Assembly: GCA_020002185.1 (NCBI GenBank)
Contig: CM034531.1
Coordinates: 78,046,291 to 78,110,290, forward strand
Direction: 5' to 3'
DNA length: 64,000 nucleotides
Source of the DNA: Paraescarpia echinospica
Lineage: Eukaryota > Annelida > Polychaeta > Sabellida > Siboglinidae
Shown here piece after piece: positions 47,304-58,391 of the stretch; the first letter of the stretch is position 1, and every line of letters begins with the position of its first letter. The notes under the pieces were generated by a model that was not told where the DNA came from, did no database searches, and was given only the letters and a program-made list of their open reading frames with translations. The position numbers were made by a program, and so were the translations under genes.

Positions 47304-48260
47304 TTGCTGCCTGTTATGACTGCCGACACACAGGGCATGAGACAACAGGAGGGCACAATGTTGACCGTTCGATACCTCGCACGATCCAACTCTACCAAGA
47401 TGGGTGAATCACAGGATGGTGGTGACTTGATAAGTGTGAAAACCGAAGGTGAAACATCAGACATGTCGAAAGAAGAGTCGTCACACAAGGTCACTCCGAG
47501 ACGCTGGACAGTGGATGACCGTGGCGTGCTGGTGGCGGTCAGCACGGATGAATCTGAAGTGGTCATCAAAGTTGAGAAATCAGACTTGACCTGTGAAACT
47601 GAGACGGCAGATTGTCCTAGCGACACCGTTTGTGTCAAGGACACTTTGAAGAAGGCAGTTTGGACAATGACAGATGATGCCTCAGCGAACTCAGAGCCTG
47701 ATATGACAGTTAGTGACAAGGTGACCATTAGCCACAATGAGGACATTACCGTGAGAAAATACAAGTGCACGATGTGCGGGAAAGCTTCACCACACTCGGG
47801 CACCGATCAGATACACGCTGGCATCACACCATACGTGTGCATCGCGTGCGATAAGTCCTACGTCAAAGTGAGCGGCGTGGTGATGCACAGACGAACTCAG
47901 TCCGGGGAGAAACCCTACCAGTGCAGCCACTGTGGGAAACTGTTGGCGACTACTGACACCCTGAGGGTTCACGAACGGCAACACTCACGGGAGAAGGGGT
48001 ACAAGTGTGGCACATGCGGGAAGGCTTTCAGACAGTTGTGTGGGTTCAAGAGTCACACTCGGTCTCACTCTGGGGAGAAGCTTTACCAGTGTGGGAGGTG
48101 TGGGAAGTTGTTCCGCCGGCGGTGTTACCTCACGTCCCACGTGGAGAAGCAGAGCTGCAGCGGACCGTTCACGTGTTTCGCGTGCGGAAAAATGTTCCGA
48201 TATTCCGGTTCGTTGTTCATGCACACGAGGGAACACAAGTGCAACATCACAGCAATGTAA
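47304..48260 (+). CDS. THAP-C2H2 gene, last exon: acidic region and six C2H2 zinc fingers
   Basis: Starts in phase 0 after a strong acceptor and gives 318 residues and a stop. Residues 1-150 are acidic and Ser/Thr-rich with two VKxE/VEK sumoylation-like sites (LISVKTEGE, VVIKVEKSD). Six C2H2 units follow from about residue 153 with TGEKP-like linkers. Fingers 3 (YQCSHC..HERQH), 4 (YKCGTC..HTRSH) and 6 (FTCFAC..HTREH) are complete. Finger 1 (YKCTMC) lacks one His, finger 2 has HRRTQ in place of the His pair, and finger 5 ends H-x5-C. It is a likely sequence-specific DNA-binding nuclear protein. If exons 1-3 are wrong, a start at Met5 of this exon would give a plain zinc-finger protein. Candidate poly(A) signals are at 48354 and 48779. 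Confidence 0.85.
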   Translation: MLPVMTADTQGMRQQEGTMLTVRYLARSNSTKMGESQDGGDLISVKTEGETSDMSKEESSHKVTPRRWTVDDRGVLVAVSTDESEVVIKVEKSDLTCETETADCPSDTVCVKDTLKKAVWTMTDDASANSEPDMTVSDKVTISHNEDITVRKYKCTMCGKASPHSGTDQIHAGITPYVCIACDKSYVKVSGVVMHRRTQSGEKPYQCSHCGKLLATTDTLRVHERQHSREKGYKCGTCGKAFRQLCGFKSHTRSHSGEKLYQCGRCGKLFRRRCYLTSHVEKQSCSGPFTCFACGKMFRYSGSLFMHTREHKCNITAM

Positions 48261-48353
48261 TCAGATCTGTTAGGATTTACATATTATTTATATATTTATT
48301 ACAATTATCCAGACGTTCGGTGAAATATTGTGATGTTTGTGACAGTAAAATGG

Positions 48354-48359
48354 ATTAAA
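48354..48359 (+). terminator. Candidate poly(A) signal ATTAAA
   Basis: ATTAAA 94 bp after the stop of the zinc-finger exon. A second candidate, AATAAA, is at 48779-48784. Confidence 0.4.
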
Positions 48360-48868
48360 CGTTACTGGTCGTTTATAGAAGCTACTCGTCATCCAGTAAG
48401 TGAACTCTGTTAAGATGTCCTAACGTAGTGTGGTAGCTGGCTATTGGTACTGTTCAGAATTCTTTACACATCTCTTCAGCTTTAGTAGTACCTACTGGAC
48501 ACATTCATCCTCACAGCTATATATGCACATCTAATTCCAACACTGTCTACAGCTGAGTGAAATTATACAAGAGAGTGACTGGAATTTCCCGTATTTTGAA
48601 ACAACAACAAGAGCCATGGCATTCTCAATTGAAAGTCTAGTGTTCAAACTCTTGCCATTCCCCATGCAGACACCACTAACAATGCAATTTTACTAAGCAT
48701 TAGTAGTAAACTGTATCATGCCTCTTGCAACTAGGCAAGTTACACGTAACTGTGACGGAGAGATGGTGTCTTCTTGAGAATAAATATAGACTAAATATGT
48801 TGTAGGTTACTGCTCTTCAAATTGTGTATATTAAGTCCGAAACATTGTTCGCTATTTGAATTTTTAAC

Positions 48869-49536
48869 CCACAAAAAGTAAACAAAACCTTCAGATGATA
48901 AATAACTTGATTGGCCATATAACGGATGCTGGTTGGTTTATCCACAAAAAGTAAACAAAACCTTCAGATAATAAATGACTTGATTGGCCATATAATGGAC
49001 GCTGGTTGGTTTATCCACAAAAAGTAAACAAAACCTTCAGATGATAAATGACTTGATTGGTCATGTAACGGATGCTGGTTGGTTTATCCACAAAAACTAA
49101 ACAAAACCTTCAGATGATAAATGACTTGATTGGCCATATAACGGATGCTGGTTGGTTTATCCACAAAAACTAAACAAAACCTTCAGATAATAAATGATTT
49201 GATTGGCCATATAACGGATGCTGGTTGGTTTATCCACAAAAAGTAAACAAAACCTTCAGATGATAAATGACTTGATTGGCAATATAACGGATGCTGGTTG
49301 GTTTATCCACAAAAACTAAACAAAACCTTCAGATAATAAATTATTTGATTGGCCATATAACGGATGCTGGTTGGTTTATCCACAAAAAGTAAACAAAACC
49401 TTCAAATGATAAATTACTTGATTGGCCATATAACGGATGCTCGTTGGTTTATCCACAAAAAGTAAACAAAACCTTCAAATGATAAATGACTTGACTGGCC
49501 ATATAACGGATGCTGGTTGGTTTATCCACTAAAATC
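48869..49536. repeat. Tandem array of 73-bp units (about nine)
   Basis: Unit from TCCACAAAAAGTAAACAAAA to GGATGCTGGTTGGTTTA, each with few changes. The sequence just left of the array (48822-48868), together with its first unit, matches 47018-47137, an unexpanded relative on the other side of the zinc-finger exon. Confidence 0.9.
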
Positions 49537-50150
49537 TTTTGTATTCAGCGCCATCACAATATTGCCACACTGAACAAAAGGAATTCAACGTGTGTTAATA
49601 ATGATTATCTTGGCTGATTCCGGGCTGCGGAACACAACCAATCTTTTATGCCAGGGAGGAAAGTTAGACTTGGGGATCATCAGGTCCTCTCAAACCAGCA
49701 AACAAGTTTCATTGGGGAGGGAGACTAATAACTGCATGTAGAGCATTCACACACTTTTTTCTGACATCCTAAAAACCTACAGAAATATGTTTCTGTATTT
49801 TATGTCTGAGACCACCCAACTGCAATTTCCTGTAGTAGCAGGAAATGTGTTGTTTTATGTTATTAAATATATGTGAGACTTCTAAGGACTCAATAATGTT
49901 CATGTGTTGTAGTAATGTGTACAAATACTACAATGTGCCATTGGACTACTAAATATGACAAAAGTATGTTTTATAAAATATAATGATTTCAAAAGCTGGA
50001 TTTTTATGTACAGCAGTTTCCCTCTGCTAAAAAAAACCAGAATATGTTACCTGTATGTTACATCTTAAGTTAATTATCACTAATATTCAATTAACTAAAT
50101 CCACAGCAAAGCATGTAACAAGATTCTGTTATTATATATATGTATCTATA
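49537..50150. other. Non-coding stretch, no gene seen
   Basis: AT-rich, no frame or repeat recognised. Ends in TA, the presumed target dinucleotide of the TIR element. Confidence 0.45.
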
Positions 50151-50667
50151 TAGTAAACATCGCCTAAGTCGGATTCAATCGGACCGAGTGATTTAATCCG
50201 AGTTACGCGAAAATCCGACTTAACCGAAGAAGACATTTCCCAGCGCCAAAGGCTACTCTCTAAAAGTCCCTAGGTTGTGAATAACGCTTGGAAGTGACTG
50301 GATACTGAGGTAATTATACATATGTTGATGTCCACAAGCAACATACATTACGCAGTATTAGAACAGTTTTGTTCTTCATTTTGGCACGAATCTCTAAGGT
50401 TATAGCTTAGTACTTATTATTGATTGTAAATGTCAGTCATCTTCTATCTCATAATAATGACCTCTACTTGCCAGTCAACTCTTCGATTTCACGAGCGTCA
50501 AACCAGAGTGTCTTAATTAGCGTCCATTAAGCAGCATGTGAGCCACTGAGTTTTGTTATCTTATCTTCTGACACCGAGACTTCTTCGCCCTCATCATCGC
50601 GCAGTAAACCAACCGTCTGCGTCGGGGTGTTGTACGGTTTCAATGATCTGCTCGTTATTTTGAGTAG

Positions 50668-50907
50668 CTAACGTTTCTGCTGTCTCGTCCACACCAACAC
50701 AGTCGTCAATCGTGCAAACAACATCTCCATACATCTCGTGGAGCTTATTCCGTACGTTTTTGAACGAAGGAGCTGCTTCGTCTTCACCATCGTCTTGACG
50801 CTCAACACATTAAACGAATCCCGTTTTTGTAGGAGTTTAGAAGTGTTTCCGGTTTCAGTTTGTTCCTCGCTGGTTTCAGGGCAATGACGACGTTCAACAT
50901 AGTTCAA
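50668..50907 (-). pseudogene. Possible transposase remnant in TIR element
   Basis: A 79-codon frame with a Lys/Arg-rich segment (KTMVKTKQLLRSKTYG) inside the TIR element. It has no catalytic motif I can identify. It could be a decayed Tigger transposase piece or chance. It is listed because of its position only. Confidence 0.25.
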
Positions 50908-51039
50908 CTTCTTGAGAAAATGGTAGTATCCTGGTGGTTAGGATGTACCGGTAATGAAACGTCCTGTTCTTGGTTATACCAGCATCCATTGGCTTGGTGA
51001 TGCTAGTTGTATTAGACGAGTGAAGAAGTGACGCCTATA

Positions 51040-52340
51040 GATAAAGACAGCACAAATGAATCAGCAAATAACAGTCTGGAAAACTCTTCTGAAGCTGGAT
51101 ATAAATGTGTTTGTTTAAACGCAAGGAGTATAGTAAACAAAAGAAATGAACTAAACATTATGGTAGAAGATATTGACCCTCATATAATAGGTATAACCGA
51201 ATCCTGGAGCACCACCGATATATCAGATGCTGAATTGGGACTGACAGGATATGTAATGTTTAGAAAAGATAGAATAGGAAGAAAGGGAGGTGGAGTTATT
51301 TTATATATTAAAGAATCTATTCAGGCTTATGAAATAAAATTAGAAAGAGAAGCAGATTGCGAAGAAGCTGTTTGGTGTAACATAGTTACAGGAAACTCAA
51401 CGTTAACAGTTGGGTTAGTTTATCGAAGTCCAAACAAGCATAGAAGAGAATGAAAAAATACAAAACGCTATAAGGGAAGTGAGCAAACGGGAGTGTGTTA
51501 TTATGGGGGATTTTAACCATGGGCATATAAAATGGAAATCTCTACAGAGTATGGGTAGTGAGGACCACAAGTTTTTAGTTTTAGTACAAGATAGTTTCCT
51601 TTCTCAACATGTGCCAGAACCAACCAGGGGAGAGAATGTGTTAGACATAGTTTTGTCCTCACAGAATGAATTAGTTGACAATGTCAAGATATGTGAGCCA
51701 CTGGGGAGTAGTGATCACAACCAGATACACTTTACCATCAAAGTAAAATCAGAAAGGAATAGTAAAAAGCAGTATAGGAAAAATTTCCACAAAGGACATG
51801 AGGAAATATTTAGCAAAGATAGACTGGAATAACACACTGAAAAATAAGACGGCAACAGAATGCTGGAATATATTAAAGAGTGAAATTAAGTGCATAGTCG
51901 ATAAATTTGTACCCTTCAAAAAACAAGGAAAACGGTCCAAAAAGAAACACTTATCGAAAGAAGCCATTAGAAAAATTAAGTATAAACAAAAGATGTGGAA
52001 GTCATATAGATGTACTGGAAATGATGAAGACTACAACAGTTATAAAGAAGCACTTAACCAAGCTACAGCTGAAAGTAGAAATTCAAAGAGAAGCTATGAA
52101 CAACAATTAGCTAGTAATATAAAACATGACAGCAAGAGTTTTTATGCGTATGTTCGAAGCAAACAGAAAGTTCAAGATAAGGTCGGTCCTCTAGAAGATA
52201 GTGCTGGAAATATAATATCAGAGGGATTCTTAATGGCAGAAGACCTGAATGAGTACTTTAGTTCAGTGTTTACCAGAGAAGATATTAGTTCACTGCCAGT
52301 ACCAGAGGCTAAGTTCAAGGGGGCAGATTCAGACTATTTA
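51040..52340 (+). pseudogene. CR1 ORF2 endonuclease and linker (L6)
   Basis: The most complete endonuclease in the window: CLNARSIVNKRNELN, IGITESW, GGVILYIKE, VYRSPN, MGDFNHGHIKW, VLDIVLSS and SSDHNQIHF are all present, across three frames. The linker runs to FKGADSDYL, where the LTR insertion begins. It also shows the target site TTCTCTTTGAATTTCT (reverse complement, about 52079) without the embedded insertion seen in L1-L3. Confidence 0.85.
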
Positions 52341-52342
52341 GT

Positions 52343-52552
52343 GCCAATGGCTATTAGTTACTATTCCATGATTGTTGTTCAATGGTAATATTGTCGTGAC
52401 CCCTAGTTTCCGGGTCACGGCCTCGTATGTTTGGATACTTCCTGTTGTGAGTTGCAGTTTTGTGTTCTCTTATTAAAACACTGTTCTAGTTACGCATACG
52501 TACTAGTGTTTGTTTGTGTGACTCGAAGTGTGCATTTGATCACCTAATGGCG
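52343..52552 (+). repeat. 5' LTR of Gypsy element
   Basis: 210 bp, identical to 58731-58941 except for one extra C there. It begins GCCAATGGC and ends AATGGCG, forming short terminal inverted GCCA/TGGC. The exact edge is uncertain by one or two bases. The only target duplication I can see is TAG, which is short for this class. Confidence 0.88.
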
Positions 52553-52565
52553 TGGTGGCAGCGCT
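52553..52565 (+). other. Candidate primer binding site
   Basis: TGGTGGCAGCGCT directly after the 5' LTR; it begins with TGG as needed to pair with a tRNA CCA end. The tRNA species was not identified. Confidence 0.45.
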
Positions 52566-52688
52566 CACAACGAACCCGCTCACCAAAACGGGCGCAATAA
52601 AAGCAGATACACATTGACAGTCCGCCGACCTCACGGCGCAAACAGCTAGCCGAAACGGCTCTGTATCACTAGCAGGTGTGGTAACAAC

Positions 52689-54350
52689 ATGGCTAACAAC
52701 ATGCAACGCGCACCGAGACAGTGGTGCCTCACAAAAACGGAAACGGTCAACACATTTGAGAACTGGCGCCAGAACCTCGTCTACACCCTCTCACTCGACC
52801 CAAACTTCGCCCAGTTTATCGCCACTGACGCTAAATGGGAGAAGCGATGTGCAGCACATCCAAACCGCGGCTTCACCGACGAGAATGATCATACAGCCAT
52901 TCAGCAAGCCTACATGCTCGATCTAATGTTAGGCCAAATAGCGAACTATTGCCCAGTCATATCGCGCAACACGATCGCCAAAAACTCAACCAGTTTATCC
53001 GGTATCTGGCAAACTATCCGACTGCACTATGGGTTCCAGTCTACAGGGGCCCATTTCCTGGACTTTGCTGATATCCACCTACAAGCTGACGAACGCCCCG
53101 AAGACTTGTATCAGCGCCTAGTGGCCTTCGTTGAAGACAACATACTACAAGAGGGAAGTGTCATTCTGCACCACGGTGACGTCATACACGTTGACGAAGA
53201 AATGTCTCCTTCCCTAGAGAACATGGTAGTACTGACCTGGTTACGACTTATCAACCCCGCACTGCCTAAGCTCATAAAGCAACGATATGGCACAGAGCTG
53301 AGGTCAAGAACACTAGCATCGATCAAGCCAGAAATATCACAGGCACTCGAATCACTACTAGACGAGATTGCGTCTGCTGACACCGGAAAGGTTATGCGCA
53401 CCGAGACTAGGCCTAACCTACGCGGACAAAGACCAGCGTTCTCAAGACGACAACCGGCACCATCTAACAACCCTAGGCGTCCCACGAGCGTGAAGACTTG
53501 CCCTCTTTGCAAACAAGTAGGCCGCAGTGATGTACACCACTTCCTCAGCGAGTGCTCGTACCTTCCGGAACAAGATCGCCGCTACATGGCTAAGGTACGA
53601 CAAGTCAGTAATATCATCGACGGAGTCGATGAAGGCGACGACGATACCTACGAAGTTTATGACGAACGCCCCGTAAACACCACTACCGTGCAACGTATCG
53701 ATGTACGACAATTGCCTTACCTCGACGCGTTCCACGACCATCACGCCGTTCGAGTGACGATCGATAGCGGTGCAACGGGCAATATGATCCGTCATGACAC
53801 GGCAGTGAGATTGGGGTGTACTATCAAGAACTCTTCCCAATCGGCTCACCAAGCTGACGGATCATCGCCTCTAACCATAGTTGGCGAAATTACCATATCA
53901 CTCGCCCGCAAAAATAAATCATTCCAGTTCTGTGGACTAGTGGTACAGAATCGGGATGTCGAGATGCTGGCCGGGACACCAATTATGGAAGTCAACGACA
54001 TTACCATCCGTCCCGCCAAACGAACCATCACCCTCGCAGATGGCACCACGTACACATATGGTACAACACAGAGGGCCCTCAACAGGCATGCAGTCCGCCG
54101 TGCCCACATACTGCGAGCACCACCAACCAACATCACTGTGTGGCCAGGCGACTTCGTGGAAGTCGACCTGCCTTCAGACGCGTATATCGCAGACGCCACA
54201 TTCGCTCTGGAACCACGTCACGATACCACCGGCAACAAAGGAGTACACGAGGACGATGTGTGGCCACAACCTTCACTAATCACCAGCGTAGAAGGTGTAT
54301 TGCGCATACCAAATCTCACGAAATCCACTCGCACACTGAAAAGAAACTAA
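52689..54350 (+). CDS. Gypsy Gag and protease
   Basis: 553 codons. Residues 1-230 are Gag-like, mostly helical with no named motif. A basic stretch follows (PNLRGQRPAFSRRQ). A Cys-His cluster comes next (CPLCKQ..DVHHFLSEC), an atypical zinc knuckle. The aspartic protease motif VTIDSGATGNMI lies at about residues 355-366. The frame stops at TAA (54348-54350), but the same frame stays open past it into the RT. The polyprotein is therefore cut by a single nonsense codon. Readthrough is possible but not supported by any visible signal. Confidence 0.82.
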   Translation: MANNMQRAPRQWCLTKTETVNTFENWRQNLVYTLSLDPNFAQFIATDAKWEKRCAAHPNRGFTDENDHTAIQQAYMLDLMLGQIANYCPVISRNTIAKNSTSLSGIWQTIRLHYGFQSTGAHFLDFADIHLQADERPEDLYQRLVAFVEDNILQEGSVILHHGDVIHVDEEMSPSLENMVVLTWLRLINPALPKLIKQRYGTELRSRTLASIKPEISQALESLLDEIASADTGKVMRTETRPNLRGQRPAFSRRQPAPSNNPRRPTSVKTCPLCKQVGRSDVHHFLSECSYLPEQDRRYMAKVRQVSNIIDGVDEGDDDTYEVYDERPVNTTTVQRIDVRQLPYLDAFHDHHAVRVTIDSGATGNMIRHDTAVRLGCTIKNSSQSAHQADGSSPLTIVGEITISLARKNKSFQFCGLVVQNRDVEMLAGTPIMEVNDITIRPAKRTITLADGTTYTYGTTQRALNRHAVRRAHILRAPPTNITVWPGDFVEVDLPSDAYIADATFALEPRHDTTGNKGVHEDDVWPQPSLITSVEGVLRIPNLTKSTRTLKRN

Positions 54351-55082
54351 CACTTTTGCCAAATCAGAGAAGTGTTCGTACCCGACAAGGCAACATCCAT
54401 CCCAGACAGTCAATGCACAAGCGTAGCCGTAAGCATACGCACACGCAGCTCGAATGCTACTGCCATCAAACACTCAACAGCGGTCACCATCGATCCTGAT
54501 CACGCGCTCTCCCCCGACGAACGAGCGACATTCCGATCGATCGTGGAAGAGTATGACGACGTATTCGACCCAAGTTACAGTGGATACAATGGTCACGTGG
54601 GACCATTCAAAGCTGTTGTCAACATGGGCCCAGTACAACCGCCCCAACGTAAAGGACGCCTACCCCAATACGCACGAAACCAGCTCGTAGAACTCCAAAA
54701 CAAGTTCGATGAACTCGAGACGATGGGCGTGTTCGTCCGGCCTGAGGATGTACCGGTCAACGTCGAGTACCTCAACCCGTCATTCCTGATAAAGAAGCAA
54801 AGCGGAGGACACCGACTCGTCACTGTCTTCACTGACGTAGGCCGCTATAGCAAGCCGCAGCCTTCATTGATGCCTGATGTCGACAACACCCTACGAAAAA
54901 TCGCACAATGGAGGTACATAGCGACTACCGATATGTCCAATGCGTTCTACCAAATCCCTCTATCGCGTGAATCAATGAAGTACTGCGGAGTAGTCACTCC
55001 GTTCCGCGGTATACGCGTATACGCTCGCTCAGCGATGGGCATGCCCGGGTCCGAAACCGCACTCGAAGAGCTGTTGTGCCGC
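54351..55082 (+). pseudogene. Gypsy reverse transcriptase, N-terminal part
   Basis: In frame with Gag-protease after the TAA. Contains [35 protein letters not shown] (motif A with the first catalytic Asp) and [20 protein letters not shown], then is cut by the CR1 insertion at about 55085. The rest of the RT resumes after 56155. Confidence 0.82.
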
Positions 55083-55094
55083 GTACCAACCAAC

Positions 55095-56065
55095 AATGGT
55101 TGATTGACAGAAGACAACGTGTAGTAGTTGATGGGGAGGCTTCAAACTGGAAATCAGTATTGAGTGGGGTACCACAGGGATCAGTATTAGGTTCTATATT
55201 ATTCTTAATATATATCAACGATTTGGATGATGAAATAACAAGCAAGGTGTTGAAATTTGCGGATGATACAAAAGTGTTTAGAAGAATTAAAAGTGATGGA
55301 GATAGACAGCATTTACAAGATGATCTTGACAGGTTGATCAAATGGTCTGAAAAGTGGCAAATGCTGTTCAATTTTGGGAAATGTAAATGCCTCCACACAG
55401 GACATGGGAACGAAGAAGTAGAATATACAATGGGGGGTACTGTACTAAGTACTACTGTAAAAGAAAAGGACTTAGGGTTAACCATTAGTGCTGATATGAA
55501 GGTTTCAGAGCAGTGCGGAATTGCAGCTTCAAAGGGAAATCAAATCCTTGGATTAATTAGGCGAAACATAACGTATAAGGAAAAAGAGCTAATAATACCG
55601 CTGTACAAAACAATAGTTAGGCCTCATTTAGAATATTGTATTCAAGCGTGGAGGCCATATCGCAGGAAGGACATAGATATGCTAGAAAGAGTGCAGAGGA
55701 GAGCAACTAAAATGATACCAAAACTGAGGTATCTTAGTTACGAAATACGCCTAAAAAAATGCGGTTTAACCACACTAGAGACCAGGAGATTAAGAGGAGA
55801 TCAGATAGAAGGGTTTAAAATATTGAAGGGTTATGAAAATATTGATAGAAATATTTTTTTCTCAGTTAAGAAAGATAGAAGGACTAGAGGACATGAACTT
55901 ACATTGGCAAAGGAGCAGAGTAGATTGGATATAAGAAAGTTTTCATTTTCACAAAGGACTGTAAATGAATGGAACAGATTACCTGCTGATTGTGTGGGTG
56001 CTAGTAGCGTGAATATGTTTAAAAATAAAATCGACACATACCTCAGACGGGCGGGATACACATAG
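55095..56065 (+). pseudogene. CR1 ORF2 reverse transcriptase C-terminal half, frame intact
   Basis: An unbroken frame from [10 protein letters not shown] through SGVPQGSVLG, FADD-TKVF, LHTGHGNEEVEYTMGG, HLEYCIQAWRPYRRKD and SVNMFKNKIDTYLRRAGYT to the stop. The fingers and endonuclease are absent, so it cannot act alone. The clean frame agrees with a recent insertion. Confidence 0.85.
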
Positions 56066-56154
56066 ATAAAAGGGTCGGACTCTCGATAAGCCAAAGGGCT
56101 TCCTTGTCCACCTGCCACCTAGAGTTAATTCTCTGGGTGGCAATCTTGTTAAAT
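55095..56154 (+). mobile_element. CR1-group LINE (copy L7), 5' truncated, inside the Gypsy element
   Basis: Begins at RT codons for [12 protein letters not shown] and runs to the hairpin (56114-56141) and tail ATCTTGTTAAATCT. GTAC occurs on both sides (55082-55085 and 56157-56160), consistent with a 4-bp target duplication. About 9 bp of unmatched filler follows it on the 5' side. This is the youngest layer of the nest. Confidence 0.85.
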
Positions 56155-57127
56155 CTGTACTGGGAGATCTACTCGAAGAAGGTGTCGTCGCCAAACTGGC
56201 GACGACACCTTCGATATATATTGTGGAGGAAACACCATCGCCGAACTCCAACAGAACGTAAGACGATTGCTCCAAAGCTTCGCCAACAGCGGGTTGCGCC
56301 TGTCCGCTGCCAAAACAACGATGTGCCCTACTACGACCACGATACTTGGCTGGGTGTGGAATCTCGGCTCCATCCATGCAAGCCAACATCGCATCGCCAC
56401 CCTAGCCAGCTGCGACGCTCCACTCACAGTCAAAGCGATGCGAGCATTCGTCGGAGCCTACAAAATGCTAGCACGCGTCATACCAGGATGCTCCGCCTTG
56501 CTTGCCCCGTTCGACGAAGTAACGGGTGGCAAACAGTCAAGTGATCGCGTCACATGGACCGATGCATTAAGAGAAGCCTTCAAACACGCACAAACCAGTC
56601 TTCAGACTAACAAGGCTATCACATTACCTCGGCCAAGTGACGAACTATGGCTAGTGACGGACGGCGCTGTCAAACAGTGCGGTCTAGGAGCCACCTTGTA
56701 CGTGATGCGCAATGGCAAATTGATACTGGCCGGATTCTTCAGCGCAAAACTCCGCGGACGACAGATCTCCTGGTTGCCATGCGAAGTAGAAGCACTATCC
56801 ATCGCAGCCGCTATCAGACATTTCAGCCCGTATATCGTACAGTCAGCGCACAACACAGCGATACTCACAGACAGCAAGCCTTGCGTACAAGCCCACGAGA
56901 AGCTTTGTCGCGGTGAATTCTCCGTCAGCCCGCGCGTATCGACATTCCTATCAGTCGTCAGTCGGTACCAGGCAACTATTCGCCATCTCGCCGGTTCAGC
57001 TAATGTTCCATCAGACTTCGCGAGTCGCAACGCACCCACATGCCGGGAACAACAGTGCCAAGTGTGCTCCTATATACGACAGACTGAAGAGTCAGTCGTG
57101 ATGCAACGCGTTACACAGACGACATAA
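56155..57127 (+). pseudogene. Gypsy RT C-terminal part and RNase H
   Basis: Reading resumes after the CR1 with VLGDLLEEGVVAKL. The frame is then lost at a perfect inverted repeat (56178-56212) that overlaps the place of the catalytic Asp-Asp (GACGAC at 56201-56206). Downstream, from about 56220, the frame is open: YCGGNTIAELQ, LRLSAAKTTM, ILGWVWNLGSIHAS, then RNase H with LWLVTDGAVKQCGLGATLY (first Asp), CEVEALSIAAAI (Glu), AILTDSKPCV (Asp) and ANVPSDFASR (Asp). It ends at a stop at 57125, out of frame with the integrase. Confidence 0.8.
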
Positions 57128-57129
57128 CA

Positions 57130-58391
57130 TCTGGGAAAGCTCGACTTCCGTTCACCAATCGTTCAGCATGGCTCGGCATTCAAGCAGACTGCCAAGACTT
57201 GCGAAGGACTCATTCACACCTTACACAAGGAACACGACCATCCAAAAAGGTGACAAACGCGAAAGACGTCAAAAGATACCTTAACGTCGCATCAATCGCT
57301 CGTGACGGTCTACTGGTCGTACAACGTAACGACCCACTGAGTCCTACACGAGAGTGCATCATCGTACCGCGAAAAGTCCTAGACGGACTAGTAACGGCCC
57401 TGCACATCCAACTGGATCACCCGTCTTCGTACCAGCTAAAGCAAGTCATGCATCGCTATGTATTCGCTCTCGACCTCGACAAGTCTGTCGAGTCCACCTC
57501 GCGCAGCTGTCATCACTGTACGTCGTTACGGAACACCCCAAACCTAACTATCGCGCAATCTACCAACGATCCCCCAGAAGTAGTGGGTATCTCATATGCA
57601 GCCGACATCATCAAACGAGAAAGACAACTGATCTTGGTGCTACGCGAGTGTGTAACATCATACACGGTAACATGCTTCGTCAACGACGAACGACGCGACA
57701 CGTTACGGGACTCCATCATTCAACTCTGCATCGGCCTCCGACCGCTTGATGGACCTCCTGCCGTAATACGCACAGACCCAGCTCCTGGATTCGCAGCTCT
57801 CGTCAACGACGCACTGTTGAACAAGTATCGACTCACCATCGAACTAGGACGGGTCAAAAACATCAACAAAAACCCTGTGGCCGAAAAGCCATTCGGGAAC
57901 TCGAGGGTGAAATTTTACACCAACAACCAACAGGCGGCGCCATCACGCAGGTGCTACTGTCTGTCGCTACTGCCAACCTCAACGCCCGAGTACGAAACAG
58001 AGGAATGTCAGCTCGTGAGCTGTGGACCCAGCGTGACCAATTCACCAACGAACAATTACCGCTGAACGACTATAGCATCATTCAACAACAGCATGCCTCG
58101 CGCAACGCTAACCACGAACACAGTCAAATATCGAAGTCTCCTCGCGGTTCAGTACCCAGACCCCAACATATCGACATTGGCGACATCGTGTACTTGTATT
58201 CAGACAAGAGTAAACTACGCTCCAGGTGTCGGTATCTCGTAGTGAGCACAGAAGGAGAATGGATCAACATCAGCAAATTCGCCGGTAACCAGTTGCGTGC
58301 CACGTCATACAGAGTGAAGCGAACAGAGTGCTACAAGGTGGCAGCGAAGCTACCCACGATCTTCCAGTGTCGTACCAGTATGACGAACTAA
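57130..58391 (+). pseudogene. Gypsy integrase
   Basis: An H2C2 zinc-binding segment (HIQLDHPSSY..SCHHC) precedes the catalytic core: AADIIKRERQLILVL (first Asp), VIRTDPAPGF (second Asp), and NKNPVAEK with the presumed Glu. A one-base loss at about 57886, just after that Glu, shifts the frame. The C-terminal part then reads from about 57887 in another frame (LLSVATANLNARVRNRG, IDIGDIVYLYSDKSK). The function would be insertion of the cDNA. It is broken here. Confidence 0.82.
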
